64,000 bases of DNA from Lachnospiraceae bacterium Marseille-Q4251 (GCA_018223435.1 JAGTTO010000001.1:1302001-1366000); one strand, 5' to 3'. Positions 33,051 through 42,726 are shown, counted from the first letter of the stretch. Notes: generated by a model not told the origin, from the sequence alone. Translations and numbers: made by a program.

Positions 33051-34112
33051 CTATCTTGCCTGTGCTATCTGGTATGGTACTATGTTCCTGTGTCCTACCA
33101 TTTTTTCTATCTTTTGTATTTTTGTCCCTTTTGTTTCGGTAAGAAGCGCCCTTTCCTTTTCTACCAGGCTGGAAAGCTCCTGGTTTTCCTTTTTATACTG
33201 CAAAAAAGCGTTATAGTCTTTTCCCATAGGTGGAAGACGTACAAAAACCTCATAATTCATAAGGGTATATTTTCTTGCCAGTTTTTTTACCGCTTGTCTG
33301 CCCGGCGGGTCATTATCCAGACAGAACTGTATATTCCTGATATGGGAATAGTCTTTTAAAAACTTTTCCAAAGGACCATCGGAAAGCATTCCAAGTACCA
33401 GGATATTGTTCCGGTAATCTCCCCGCAGTTCCATATCGGACATGGCATCAATCGCCGCCTCATATACATAGAGCGTATCACTGTTTCGGTCTACCAGATT
33501 AACTCCATACGTTTTGTCATTCCCAGTAACATCTCCTTTAAAGGGTTTTCCGTATTTATCCAGGGTTCCTCTCTGGCTGGCAAAACGTGGGATACCTTCC
33601 GGGTCTTTTCCTACAAAAACCAGATTGTGATATTTTCCGCTTTCATATAAAAGTCCCTTTTTTATCCAGAAGTCGATCACCTGCTTTGACAGCCTCCTCT
33701 GCTTCATAAGGTATCCATATAACCGGCGGCTGGTTTCTGATTTTGGAGGCAGCACAAAAGGTTCTTTCGGTATCTCTTTTTTCTTCTTTGTATCTTTTGT
33801 CATTCCAATCTGTCTTTCCGGTTGAAATTTTTGCATGGTTTCAGTACGGATATATCCGGCAAACTCCAGCAGATATTTGACTGCCTCCACAAAATCCATA
33901 TTTCTGAAATATTCCAGAAAATCAATGGTACTACCTCCTACCCCCTGGCTAAACCGGCACCAGGAAGACCGGTTGAAGATCATCACAGAGTCCATACCCA
34001 CTGCCTGATAAAACCTGCCTTTTCTTTTCAGCGGAATCCCTATCTGCTCCGCCAAATCCACTAGATCCACTGCCTTTGCAATCTGAATTTCTTCAGCCGT
34101 AAATTTTCCCAT
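33051..34112 (-). CDS. DUF3991/TOPRIM-domain protein (primase-like), 353 aa
   Basis: Start MGKFTAEEIQ at 34112 is preferred for its AGAGGTG site. The N-terminal 110 residues resemble the zinc-lacking CHC2-type domain of mobile primases: VDLAEQIGIPLKRKGRFYQA, SWCRFSQGVGGSTIDFLEYF, FVEAVKYLLEFAG. DUF3991 follows (YLMKQRRLSKQVIDFWIKKG) and then TOPRIM with LYVYEAAIDAMS and IQFCLDNDPPGRQAVKKLA, where the E and DxD are the metal-site residues. Such proteins are thought to start DNA synthesis or handle transferred single strands. It overlaps the upstream radical SAM gene by 20 bases. Confidence 0.85.
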   Translation of the reverse strand: MGKFTAEEIQIAKAVDLVDLAEQIGIPLKRKGRFYQAVGMDSVMIFNRSSWCRFSQGVGGSTIDFLEYFRNMDFVEAVKYLLEFAGYIRTETMQKFQPERQIGMTKDTKKKKEIPKEPFVLPPKSETSRRLYGYLMKQRRLSKQVIDFWIKKGLLYESGKYHNLVFVGKDPEGIPRFASQRGTLDKYGKPFKGDVTGNDKTYGVNLVDRNSDTLYVYEAAIDAMSDMELRGDYRNNILVLGMLSDGPLEKFLKDYSHIRNIQFCLDNDPPGRQAVKKLARKYTLMNYEVFVRLPPMGKDYNAFLQYKKENQELSSLVEKERALLTETKGTKIQKIEKMVGHRNIVPYQIAQAR

Positions 34113-35217
34113 ACTGCACCTCTTCATATTTCATATCCAGATAATGCGCCATTTCCGGGTGCAGAGCTCCAAAAGCAGTCAGGTAGCGGAAGCAGGAACT
34201 ATGCTCCCCCTGTCCGATACAAAATTCCCGCAGGCTCTTTTTTGAATACTGGGCCGGCTGGTTACACCAACGACTTAGGTTGATATACATTCCCTTATAA
34301 ACCTCCGGTGCCCGTTCCCATGCTGCATAGCGCATCAAGTAAGCCAGGCACTTATACCGCATCAAAATCTCAATCCGTATGAAAACGTCCCGAATATCCT
34401 TTGCCCAAAAATCTGCTTTCCAGGTTCCTTCCCAGTCATAGCCGCACAGTACATACAGCTTAATTTTCTGGTAAGGAACTGGGATTACTTCCCGCAAAAG
34501 TTCCAGTTTTCTTACAATAAGTTCCTGATCTTTGATATGGTCAAAGGCAAAAATCATGCCATTATCCAATTTTCCTGATGCTAGAAGTTCCATCTGCCTT
34601 TTCTGCATAATCCGCAGATCCAACCCTTGCCGGAACTGAAAACGCCTGCCTGTTTCCAGGACACTGGAAAAGATTTTTTCCCACCCTGCACAGGCAAAAA
34701 AGTTATCGTCCAGAAAACATAACTTCTTTCTGGACGGGTCATAAAATTCTTCCAATGGGCTTGCTGGTGCTGCACCGGTGCTGTTTTTGTTTACACAGAA
34801 ACTGCACTTCCGAAAACACCCCCTGGTGAGGAAACCAATGGAATACTCCGTATAAAATTGGAACTCTTTCTTCTTTTTCTCTCCTTCGCTATGTTCTTTT
34901 ACCATCTGGTCATACAAATGATAGTCCGGTGTATGGTGTTCAATCGCTTCTGGAAGTACCGGTGCTTTATCGTAAAAAAATCCAGTCCCTCCATAAACGG
35001 TTGTTTCCCTCGTCAAAATATGTTCCGGCACAAAGGTATCCGTAAACACTTTTGATACATAGAGCCGGTCATATTCCCCTGCCTGGCTATAATCCAAAAG
35101 AAGCTCTGTTTCAAATCCCTGCTCCTTCCAATAAGCGGAAAGTTTCATACATGCCAAGTTAGGAAACCGGTGTCTTTTCCGGTATAAAAGATCTGCATCT
35201 ATAATCCCTATCCTCAA
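34093..35217 (-). CDS. Radical SAM protein with B12-binding-like N-terminus, 374 aa
   Basis: Start is TTG 35217 (LRIGIIDADLLYRK), six bases after GGAAAGGAG; it overlaps the upstream stop (TTGA). Residues 1-100 look like a cobalamin-binding Rossmann domain (PNLACMKLSAYWKEQGFETE, YDRLYVSKVFTDT). The radical SAM cluster motif is TRGCFRKCSFCVNKN (CxxxCxxC, about residue 132). Later come FLDDNFFACAGW and RQGLDLRIM, typical of the family barrel. Proteins of this class do hard chemistry such as methylation or thiolation; no substrate can be named. It lies between a 104-aa gene and a TOPRIM gene inside the ICE, so a nucleic-acid substrate is possible but unproven. Confidence 0.8.
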   Translation of the reverse strand: MRIGIIDADLLYRKRHRFPNLACMKLSAYWKEQGFETELLLDYSQAGEYDRLYVSKVFTDTFVPEHILTRETTVYGGTGFFYDKAPVLPEAIEHHTPDYHLYDQMVKEHSEGEKKKKEFQFYTEYSIGFLTRGCFRKCSFCVNKNSTGAAPASPLEEFYDPSRKKLCFLDDNFFACAGWEKIFSSVLETGRRFQFRQGLDLRIMQKRQMELLASGKLDNGMIFAFDHIKDQELIVRKLELLREVIPVPYQKIKLYVLCGYDWEGTWKADFWAKDIRDVFIRIEILMRYKCLAYLMRYAAWERAPEVYKGMYINLSRWCNQPAQYSKKSLREFCIGQGEHSSCFRYLTAFGALHPEMAHYLDMKYEEVQYGKIYG

Positions 35218-35522
35218 CGCCTGCTCCTTTCCATACGGGTAGTTCCGGTTTTCTTCTCCCCTTTGACTGCCTCTTTTCTTTCTTCCTTTTCCTTGCATTC
35301 TGCCGGGCAATATGATTTTCCATTTGCTTCCATGATTTCTGCAAATTCACAAATATGGAACACCCTTGCCCCTACCTGTGTGTGGTATTCATCAATATAG
35401 GTACAAACCCGTTCTTCCCTTTTTCCATCTGGATATACAATCTCTATGGAGTCCCCGTCTGCTATGCTGAACAGGGTATGATAATGGCTGTCAATAAACC
35501 GTATTCTTTTTTTCTCTTCCAT
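35214..35522 (-). CDS. Hypothetical protein, 102 aa, coupled to the radical SAM gene
   Basis: Start MEEKKRIRFIDSHYHTLFSI at 35522 with an AGGTGAG site. The N-terminal 65 residues look like a small beta fold (IEIVYPDGKREERVCTYIDE, THQVG-like THVG absent; here YHTQVGARVFHICEFAEIME); the C-terminus is Lys/Glu/Arg rich and may be disordered. Its TGA overlaps the TTG start of the radical SAM gene, which means coupled translation. Not recognised; a substrate-handling partner of the radical SAM enzyme is a guess. Confidence 0.6.
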   Translation of the reverse strand: MEEKKRIRFIDSHYHTLFSIADGDSIEIVYPDGKREERVCTYIDEYHTQVGARVFHICEFAEIMEANGKSYCPAECKEKEERKEAVKGEKKTGTTRMERSRR

Positions 35523-35598
35523 GCTTCTCACCTCATATTGCCAAAGAAAGGACAGCCGCAGCCGCCCTTTCCCAAGTTTAAAAACTGATTTTTATTTT

Positions 35599-38500
35599 CT
35601 ATGCCTTTTTATGTCTTTTTCTGTAATAAAGTAGGCCTGCTACCATACCTGCACTTACACCAAGAGCCAGCAAAGGCAGGAACCAGTTTGTATCATCACC
35701 CGTTTTTGGTCCTGGTTTTACGGTACCTGGTGTTTCTGGTATTTTTTTATTCTGGATCTCTTTTACCACTTCAATGACTGGTGTTTTATCATTCTGATAG
35801 GTAAATACGATTTCCCACTCTTCTTCCGTCTTCTCATATCCCTTTAAGGTGGCAGTTTCTTTCAGCACATAGGTGATCGGTTCTTTGAAAACACCATTTT
35901 CATAAGTTCCAATTGGAAGTAGTTCTGAAACTGCTTTTCCATCTTTTCCAGTCTTCAAACGTCCTACTTCTTTTCCGGTTTCCTTTTCCAGCAGAACAAA
36001 TTCTACTCCTTCCAGAGCCGCTTTACTGTCTGTATCTGTTTTTACAATAACCAGTTGTCCCATAGCACGCTCATCTTCCATCTTCACCTTCTGAATTTCT
36101 CCCGTTTCTTCTACTGTAAACTCCACGTCATTAGCCACAATATATCCATCAACTGCCGCTTCTTCATGCAGAGTATAAGTACCTACCGGAAGGTACTCAA
36201 TCAGGTGTTCCTCTCCTGTGGTCCAGGACTCTACCACTTCCCCGTCCTGATCCAGAATCTGTAGCTTCGCTCCCTCAATTTCTTTTCCATCTGTAATATC
36301 TGTTTTGGAAATCGAAACTTTGGTATGGTCGTCCTCCATTTTCACTTTTTGTACGTCCCCTGTTTCTTCCACAACAAATTTCACATCTTCTGCCCGGACA
36401 TATCCCTGTTCCGTAGGCGCCTGTTCTTCATGCAGTACATATTCTCCTTGTTCCAGTGCATAGACTACATGAGGTTCTTTCTTAGATACCCACTCTTCTA
36501 CCACCTTTCCGTCCTGATCTAAAATCTGCATTTTTGCACCTTCAATTTCCTGTCCGCCAGTCAAATCTACTTTTGTAAATTCTGTAATGGTAGGCTGATT
36601 AGAAATTTCTTCTGAAAAAGCGAGAAGTTCAAGGGTCTGGTCTGTATAAGACGCATCAAATGAATACACCTCATCATTTGGCAGGTATCCCGGCTTATGC
36701 TCCACTTCCTGAATATAATATTTTCCATGAGGAAGATCTGCCTGAAATACCAGCTTGCCCTTTTCATCTGTTGTTCCCAGTTCAATCAGGGCATCTTTTT
36801 CTACAACTACTTCCCCGGCAGCATTTTTGATGTTCTCCTGCGCATACAGCCCGAATACCACTCCTTCCAGCGGTTTTCCGGTTTCTGCGTCTTTCTTCAG
36901 AATACTCAGGGAAACTTTCTGTCGCTGATTGGTAAGTTCCATTGTTACATAATCCACTGCTACTTCCTGTCCCTTATATGCAATTTCAAATTCTTTTGCT
37001 TCCGGGTCAAGCACGCAGTTCTGACCTGCCTTTTCTTCCACTACATAGTATTTTCCGATAGGAAGATTATTCAGGACTGCCTTTCCTTCTTTATCTGTTA
37101 CCATACGGGCTACCAGGGCATCTTTTTCATATTTTACAATGCGGTTTCCTGCTTCGTCTTTCTGTCCGTCCGGGGTATAAATGGTTTCCTTTGCATGAAT
37201 GGCAAATTCTGCACCTTCCATATTCCCTTCTTCATAGTCAAATTTATAACCTTTCTCTTTTTCCATGACTTCTTCCCCGGTGAAGAAACTGCTTACCTGA
37301 TTTACGAAACCTGCTACACCGTTTTTCATCTTCGTCAGGAACTTTTCTTCTACTTTAGAAGCACCAGAAAGTTTTTCTCCCTTTTTATGGATTGTAAGGC
37401 TTCCTACTGCTTCATCATTATACTGTTCAATGACAATAATAAATTTACCGGTTTCCTCTTCTACCTGGTGTACAGTATCAGAATTTACGGTAATAGTGAT
37501 CGGCGCTTTCTTTGCCTCCTGGTATGTGCCTCCGTCTGCAACTTCATTCAGTGGAACTTCCTTTCCGTCTTTTAAGAGGGCATTTTCAAATCCTACCTGT
37601 ACATAATTTTCCGGCGCTTCCACTTCTTCAATCCGGTAAGTGCCACATTTTAACTGCTCCGGTGTAATCAGGTATCCCTCTTCGTTGGTCCTGAACACAG
37701 ATACCACTTCTTTTTTCGGATATCTTACGATCATTTCCACATATTTTTCTGCTTCCACATCATAAATCTTATAAGCTGCACTGTTATCCAGCACCGGCTT
37801 CTGCGTCTGGGCATCTTTTTTCACAATCTTGAAGTAATACTGCAAAGGACGGTCATCAAACACACGCCATACCTGGGGTTCCCGGCTGTCTTCTGAAATC
37901 TGTACGATAAATGGACGAATCCCTTTTAAATTTTCCGGAACTGTAGACTCAAACACCACATAGGTTCCATAAGGAAGTTCTGGACTCTTTAAATATCCTT
38001 TCTTATCTGTAAACAGCTCTGGTACCGTAATCTTTTTACCATTCTCCCAATAAGAAGCGGTTTCGTCTTTGCTGTAATCATAGGTGATAAAATCTTCCGG
38101 GGTATAATAAGAACCATTTCCCGGCTTCAAACTTCCATCTTTTACACCAGACAGCTCACTGATGAGGAATACCTTAAATCCAGCTCCTTCTACCAGTTCT
38201 GTTTCTGTCTGCTCCCCGTCTTCTGAGATCTTGATAAGCTGAAAGGCCTGTTTCTTTACAGTTTCCTTTACAGTTACTTCCCGGTGTACAATCTGTACCT
38301 CCTGTCCTTCATACGAAACCTCTACGGGATACTCTGTTTCATCTAACAGATACCCTTCTGCCGGCTCTATTTCTTTCACGAAATAATTTCCAAGATACAG
38401 GTTTTTGAAATCTACAGTTCCTTCACTGGAAATCGTACCCTGCGCTACAAGTTCCCCTTTTTTATGGACAATCCCATCTTTCTTATTGGGGTGTTCAATA

Positions 38501-41037
38501 TCTTCTGCAGCATATAATCCGTATTTTGCCCCTACTAAGGTTGCGTCACCCTGGGAAATAAATCCCTGGGAATCCTGATCAATCTTACTTACATGAACTT
38601 CTCCCCGTACTTCCTCATTTTTAAAATCATGAGAAAAAGTATATGTGTAGGTGCTGTCGTCTTTATATTCATAGAAGAAACGATACACCTCATCTGTCAT
38701 ATAATACTTATCCGGTGCCTGGATTTCTTTTACGCTGTAATGGAAATTCAAAGGAATATCCGCATGGAACACAGCCATTCCTTCCCTGTCGGAAACAGCA
38801 CGTTCCACCAGGCTTCCCTTTTCTACAAGAACCTTTCCGTCTGCCGCTGTCAGGTCTTCTTCTGCATACAATCCAAACGTCGCACCCTCCAGGGTAACGT
38901 CATCATGTTTCGATTTTTTCACTACATTTACGGAAATCTCCGGTCTTGCATTGGTAAAAGTGGTTTCCCCCTGGGATAACTCTACATTCTGTCCTGCATA
39001 GGACAAGGTTACAAACTGGGTACGTTCCTGTTCTGTTTTTCCAATCACCAGATTTTCCGGTGCTTTCTGTTCTACAACCTTATATTTTCCAAGATACAAT
39101 TCTTTGGAAACAGCACTTCCATCTTCCCCGGTTGTCAGACTTTCTACCAGATCCCCTGCTTTATGCACCTTCGTCACTTTATCCTGGCTGTAAATATCCT
39201 CTGCCGCATAAATGTTATATTCTGCCCCTGCAAAGTCCGCATTTCCATATACAAAAGTCAGGTTCCCCTCTTCTCCGGTTACTCCAGTCAGAACCTCACC
39301 TTTTTTACGGATTGTGATTTTTCCTTTCTGTTCCTCATTCGTCACTGCAACAGAAGTTGTTTTTCCTGTTTCCAGCTTCACATTAAAAGACTCTGTATTC
39401 AGCTTATATCCTTCTGGAACAGAAATTTCTTTTAAATATACCGTATCCTGGGTTTTCGGAAGCTCCACCTCAGAAGTACCGTTGCTGTCTGTGGCCGGCA
39501 TCTGCACAAGAAGATTTTTACATGCACTGTCTGAATAAATACCAAAAACAGCGCCGGACAGATTTACTTTACTGTTCTTATCTTTTTTTGTTACCTTTAC
39601 CCTTGCCAGGTCCAGCCACTTCACCGTAAATTCCACAGAAGCACTTTCTTCTTCAAAAAATGCCCCATACCCAATGTCCTGGGAACCAGAACCCGTAGAC
39701 AATACTAAGGTCTTCCACTGGGTTCCCATTTGTCCTTTCAGCTTACCGCTGTTCCATGTACCCGTTACAGTTTTGGGAGCGCTGAAATAGAATGTGGTAT
39801 TCCCATTGATCTTTACGGTTCCTGTCTGTTTTGTACTTCCACTGTGATAAGTCACATTCTCTGGCATTTTTAAAGTAATATAGTTTCTATGGTCACCTTT
39901 TAAAGTAAACTCCCCGGTACGCTGTTCCTTTCCACTTTCATAAGCCTTTGCTTCCTTTGGGGACAACGTGATTGCTGCTGTCGGAGGTGCTTCCAGGCTG
40001 TAAATATGCTGGATATATCCCCACACACCGCTTGCCTTAATATCTTCAAAGGTACAGCCATAAAAACCGTCCATGCCACAATAAGAATAAGCGGCAGCTA
40101 AATGCGTAAAAATATACTTTGTCTTCCAGTCAAAAGAGGGCATATACTCCCCGGTAATGTCCCCAGGACCGCCATATCCATAATAAAGGACTTTCTGCAA
40201 TTCCGGGTTGCTTTCAAATTCATTTGCTACATAATCCGAGGTCGGCGGGGAAGCCTTCATAGACTCCAGACAATATGCTACATGGCCATTTACAGTGAAA
40301 TAGGAAGTAGAATAGTTCCCCACGTTAGAAGGGTATGGGATTTTTTCTCCCTGTACCAGATGTACATTGCTTCCTTTTTGCTGCTCCATTGCTGCCGGAA
40401 CAACCGATAAGAACATTCCCTTATCCTCTTTTGGTGTCAGATCAATCAACTCTGCCCCTGCATCTGGCATTTCCGGTTCTTCCGTCAGTACCTCCGGTAT
40501 CTCCGGGTCAGGGTCCGCCTCACCGTCCTCACCGGAGTCATCTTCGGTATGCTGGCTTACTTCTCCCTGGGGTTCCTGTGTGCTGTTTTCCCTTGCTTCT
40601 ACCACAATTCTTCTCATAATCTGATAGGAAGGGCTTCCGCTTAACGGATCAACACAATAAAATGCCTGGTAAGAACCTGGGGTATTGAAATCAAAAGAAT
40701 TGCCGGAGTCCCCTTCTGCTTTCAGAAACGTTACCTTTACTTTTTCATCATTTTTCTGAAAACCCCTGTAATCTGTTTCCAGGTCAAAGGGCTCTCCTGC
40801 TTTTATGGTAAGGTCCTCTGCATACACCAGTTCTTCTTCTGTCAGTTGCTCCTTTACCTCTTCCAACTCCGGTAATGTTTCCGAAGCAGCCTCCTCCTGT
40901 TTTACTTCCTGTATCTGTGCATGTTCCTCAGACTGTTCAGAAGCCAGTGCGGTGATCCCTGTATTGAGTAACGTAGAACAACTAAGAAGAAGTGCCAGCG
41001 TCCCAGCCAGCAGCCTTTTCTTTTTTCCTTTCATCAT
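35599..41037 (-). CDS. Giant surface adhesin: thioester domain, about 11 Cna-B/SpaA repeats, sortase anchor, 1,812 aa
   Basis: Start at ATG 41037 (MMKGKKKRLLAGTLALLLSC) behind AAAAGGAG; this gives a clear signal peptide ending ALAS. An acidic spacer leads to a thioester-like domain with HVAYCLESMK (Cys about 255) and GYIQHIYSL (Gln about 343), the pair that forms a reactive bond to host surfaces. Eleven Cna-B/SpaA-type repeats follow, each with a V.KKD-like start and G..FGLYA. The C-terminus has GPKTGDD (LPXTG variant), a membrane helix and KRHKK. Such proteins stiffen by isopeptide bonds. Carried on the ICE, it could aid mating contact or host binding; that is inference. Confidence 0.9.
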   Translation of the reverse strand: MMKGKKKRLLAGTLALLLSCSTLLNTGITALASEQSEEHAQIQEVKQEEAASETLPELEEVKEQLTEEELVYAEDLTIKAGEPFDLETDYRGFQKNDEKVKVTFLKAEGDSGNSFDFNTPGSYQAFYCVDPLSGSPSYQIMRRIVVEARENSTQEPQGEVSQHTEDDSGEDGEADPDPEIPEVLTEEPEMPDAGAELIDLTPKEDKGMFLSVVPAAMEQQKGSNVHLVQGEKIPYPSNVGNYSTSYFTVNGHVAYCLESMKASPPTSDYVANEFESNPELQKVLYYGYGGPGDITGEYMPSFDWKTKYIFTHLAAAYSYCGMDGFYGCTFEDIKASGVWGYIQHIYSLEAPPTAAITLSPKEAKAYESGKEQRTGEFTLKGDHRNYITLKMPENVTYHSGSTKQTGTVKINGNTTFYFSAPKTVTGTWNSGKLKGQMGTQWKTLVLSTGSGSQDIGYGAFFEEESASVEFTVKWLDLARVKVTKKDKNSKVNLSGAVFGIYSDSACKNLLVQMPATDSNGTSEVELPKTQDTVYLKEISVPEGYKLNTESFNVKLETGKTTSVAVTNEEQKGKITIRKKGEVLTGVTGEEGNLTFVYGNADFAGAEYNIYAAEDIYSQDKVTKVHKAGDLVESLTTGEDGSAVSKELYLGKYKVVEQKAPENLVIGKTEQERTQFVTLSYAGQNVELSQGETTFTNARPEISVNVVKKSKHDDVTLEGATFGLYAEEDLTAADGKVLVEKGSLVERAVSDREGMAVFHADIPLNFHYSVKEIQAPDKYYMTDEVYRFFYEYKDDSTYTYTFSHDFKNEEVRGEVHVSKIDQDSQGFISQGDATLVGAKYGLYAAEDIEHPNKKDGIVHKKGELVAQGTISSEGTVDFKNLYLGNYFVKEIEPAEGYLLDETEYPVEVSYEGQEVQIVHREVTVKETVKKQAFQLIKISEDGEQTETELVEGAGFKVFLISELSGVKDGSLKPGNGSYYTPEDFITYDYSKDETASYWENGKKITVPELFTDKKGYLKSPELPYGTYVVFESTVPENLKGIRPFIVQISEDSREPQVWRVFDDRPLQYYFKIVKKDAQTQKPVLDNSAAYKIYDVEAEKYVEMIVRYPKKEVVSVFRTNEEGYLITPEQLKCGTYRIEEVEAPENYVQVGFENALLKDGKEVPLNEVADGGTYQEAKKAPITITVNSDTVHQVEEETGKFIIVIEQYNDEAVGSLTIHKKGEKLSGASKVEEKFLTKMKNGVAGFVNQVSSFFTGEEVMEKEKGYKFDYEEGNMEGAEFAIHAKETIYTPDGQKDEAGNRIVKYEKDALVARMVTDKEGKAVLNNLPIGKYYVVEEKAGQNCVLDPEAKEFEIAYKGQEVAVDYVTMELTNQRQKVSLSILKKDAETGKPLEGVVFGLYAQENIKNAAGEVVVEKDALIELGTTDEKGKLVFQADLPHGKYYIQEVEHKPGYLPNDEVYSFDASYTDQTLELLAFSEEISNQPTITEFTKVDLTGGQEIEGAKMQILDQDGKVVEEWVSKKEPHVVYALEQGEYVLHEEQAPTEQGYVRAEDVKFVVEETGDVQKVKMEDDHTKVSISKTDITDGKEIEGAKLQILDQDGEVVESWTTGEEHLIEYLPVGTYTLHEEAAVDGYIVANDVEFTVEETGEIQKVKMEDERAMGQLVIVKTDTDSKAALEGVEFVLLEKETGKEVGRLKTGKDGKAVSELLPIGTYENGVFKEPITYVLKETATLKGYEKTEEEWEIVFTYQNDKTPVIEVVKEIQNKKIPETPGTVKPGPKTGDDTNWFLPLLALGVSAGMVAGLLYYRKRHKKA

Positions 41038-41064
41038 AGCTTTGCTCCTTTTCATTTTTTCGTC

Positions 41065-41091
41065 AAAAAAAGCAGGCCACACAAGCCTGCT
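41065..41091 (-). terminator. Terminator upstream of the adhesin gene
   Basis: Minus-strand AGCAGGC-ttgtgtg-GCCTGCT followed by TTTTTT. Lies between the small membrane gene and the adhesin, so the adhesin either has a promoter in or near this gap or relies on read-through. Confidence 0.88.
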
Positions 41092-41167
41092 TTCCATTTT
41101 CTATCTTCTTTTTTCTATCATTTGTATACGGTCTGTCCCGTATCCAATGCACCTGTCAATCCCCTTT

Positions 41168-41320
41168 CTATTCCCTGCTCCCTGCATGGAACACTGCCAA
41201 AACAAGCTGCAGAACCAGCAGAAACAAACATATTACCAGTTTCCCTGTCAGATACAGCAGTTTCCCCACTGCAATGAAAATCCCTTTTACAACTTCCCAT
41301 ACACTTCTTCCTACTGCCAT
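41168..41320 (-). CDS. Small membrane protein, 50 aa
   Basis: ATG 41320 follows AAGGAGG and opens MAVGRSVWEVVKGIFIAVGK; two hydrophobic stretches (residues about 10-25 and 28-44) fill most of the chain. Short membrane proteins of this kind are common between partition and transfer genes of ICEs. Not recognised further. Confidence 0.65.
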   Translation of the reverse strand: MAVGRSVWEVVKGIFIAVGKLLYLTGKLVICLFLLVLQLVLAVFHAGSRE

Positions 41321-41333
41321 ATCTTTTTCCTCC

Positions 41334-41750
41334 TTATTCTTCAAATGCCCCATAAAATTCCGCAAACCGTAAATCTTTTTCCATACAGGCTTCTTCCTTT
41401 TCCCTGTCCTCTGCTATCGCTCCACCGTCAGAAAGTTCTCCCTGAACTGCCTTTTCCAGCACACCTAGCTTCTCAAAGGCTTCTTCCTGTGCCATTGAAA
41501 CCGCTTCTTTTACGATTTTACAAAATTGTTCTTTCTGGTTCTCCAGAAGGGTATTTAATAGTTTCATCTGCTGTACTTCTTCTTCCTGCTGTAGATACTT
41601 GGCAAAATAAACGATTGCTTCTGCTATAAAGTCGTCTTTTGTCTTGAAAATATCTTTGTTATACTCCTTCAGATACCGATAAGCCTGATGATGTACCGGT
41701 CTGCTTTTATACAGCCGCAGTGAAGTTGTATATACTTTTTCCGTATCCAT
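41334..41750 (-). CDS. ParR-like DNA-binding partner of ParM, 138 aa
   Basis: The N-terminus (VYTTSLRLYKSRPVHHQAYR, YLKEYN, TKDDFIAEAIVYFAKYLQ) has the look of a ribbon-helix-helix DNA-binding domain; the rest is an acidic helical tail. It directly follows the ParM-like gene by 16 bases. In plasmid parMRC systems the small RHH protein binds the centromere and joins it to the ParM filament. Call rests on gene order and build rather than strong sequence signature. Confidence 0.65.
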   Translation of the reverse strand: MDTEKVYTTSLRLYKSRPVHHQAYRYLKEYNKDIFKTKDDFIAEAIVYFAKYLQQEEEVQQMKLLNTLLENQKEQFCKIVKEAVSMAQEEAFEKLGVLEKAVQGELSDGGAIAEDREKEEACMEKDLRFAEFYGAFEE

Positions 41751-41766
41751 AAGTTTTCACTTCCTA

Positions 41767-42693
41767 TCATGCTGTCCGCATTTTCCTCTGTTTTGCCCGG
41801 ATAATACTTTTCACTGCTTCTTCACAGCCCCTTGCATTGGCATGTATATCTGTTACAAACTGTACATCTTTTCCCTCATTGGCTCCAAAATGCTCCACAA
41901 TGGAAGAACCGCCGCCCATAAACACCATTTTGGTCAGATCCAGATTATAATGGTTTGCCTGTATGATACCATAAATTTCCTCTGCGTAGGACTTCAAACA
42001 GTTTTTTATGACGTCCTGATACTGCTTCGGGCAGTCATAGCTTCCTGTCCTCATAAATGCTTCTGTAATATATGCCGGTACCCCTGCCCCTGTTTTGGCA
42101 ATGGCTTCCTCATTGACTTTTCCGATACAGTACAAAGCTGCCTTATCTGAAATCGAATACTTCCCGTCCGGCATTCCGTCAACAAACTCTACCAGGTCGG
42201 TAGTTCCTCCACCAATATCTACTAAAAGGCAGTAACCGGGAACCGCTTCTAAAAGCGTATGGATCACCACATGCCCCTGCATAAAAACAAACACATTTTC
42301 CAACGACACATGATAATGTACCCCTTCATAACGGAAATGCAGTTCCTTTGTCTTTAACAGATATTTCTTGAAACTTTCTTTCTGCTGCTGAAATCTTCTG
42401 GGCGGCAGGGCAGCTCCCATTTTTACGGAAGCGTCTGTCAATCCCCGGAAACGCATTTCCTGCGCCAGTGCTGCAAGGGTAAGAAGATAATAATTTTCAT
42501 TCTCTGTCTTATCCACACACTCCTTTTCCGGCACTTTCCCTCCCACATAATAAAACTGGTTCTGGTATTCCAAAATGTGCTCCAGGCTGTCCGGCCTTGC
42601 CTGCAAAGGCTGGATTGCTGCTGAGAATACCGTATTTGCAGTTTTCATGTTACGGTTTCCATGATCAATTCCAATAATCATTTTAGTTTCCAC
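41767..42693 (-). CDS. parM: ParM/StbA-like actin-family ATPase, 308 aa
   Basis: Forms filaments that push plasmid copies apart. Actin-fold motifs are clear: phosphate-1 IGIDHGNRNMKTAN, phosphate-2 LLVDIGGGTTDLVEF (about 165) and the adenosine motif KMVFMGGGSSIVEH (about 255). Start is GTG 42693, eight bases after AGGAGG. Length is normal for ParM-like proteins. It stands before the ParR-like gene. Partition genes on an ICE suggest that the circular form is kept for a time as a plasmid. Confidence 0.85.
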   Translation of the reverse strand: METKMIIGIDHGNRNMKTANTVFSAAIQPLQARPDSLEHILEYQNQFYYVGGKVPEKECVDKTENENYYLLTLAALAQEMRFRGLTDASVKMGAALPPRRFQQQKESFKKYLLKTKELHFRYEGVHYHVSLENVFVFMQGHVVIHTLLEAVPGYCLLVDIGGGTTDLVEFVDGMPDGKYSISDKAALYCIGKVNEEAIAKTGAGVPAYITEAFMRTGSYDCPKQYQDVIKNCLKSYAEEIYGIIQANHYNLDLTKMVFMGGGSSIVEHFGANEGKDVQFVTDIHANARGCEEAVKSIIRAKQRKMRTA

Positions 42694-42726
42694 GTTCTTA
42701 TCCTCCTGAAAGTTATAGTTTGTATT

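Noticed and set aside
41118..41300. 60-aa minus-strand frame MGSCKRDF...
   Set aside because: Out-of-frame reading of the 50-aa membrane protein gene; lacks its own ribosome site.
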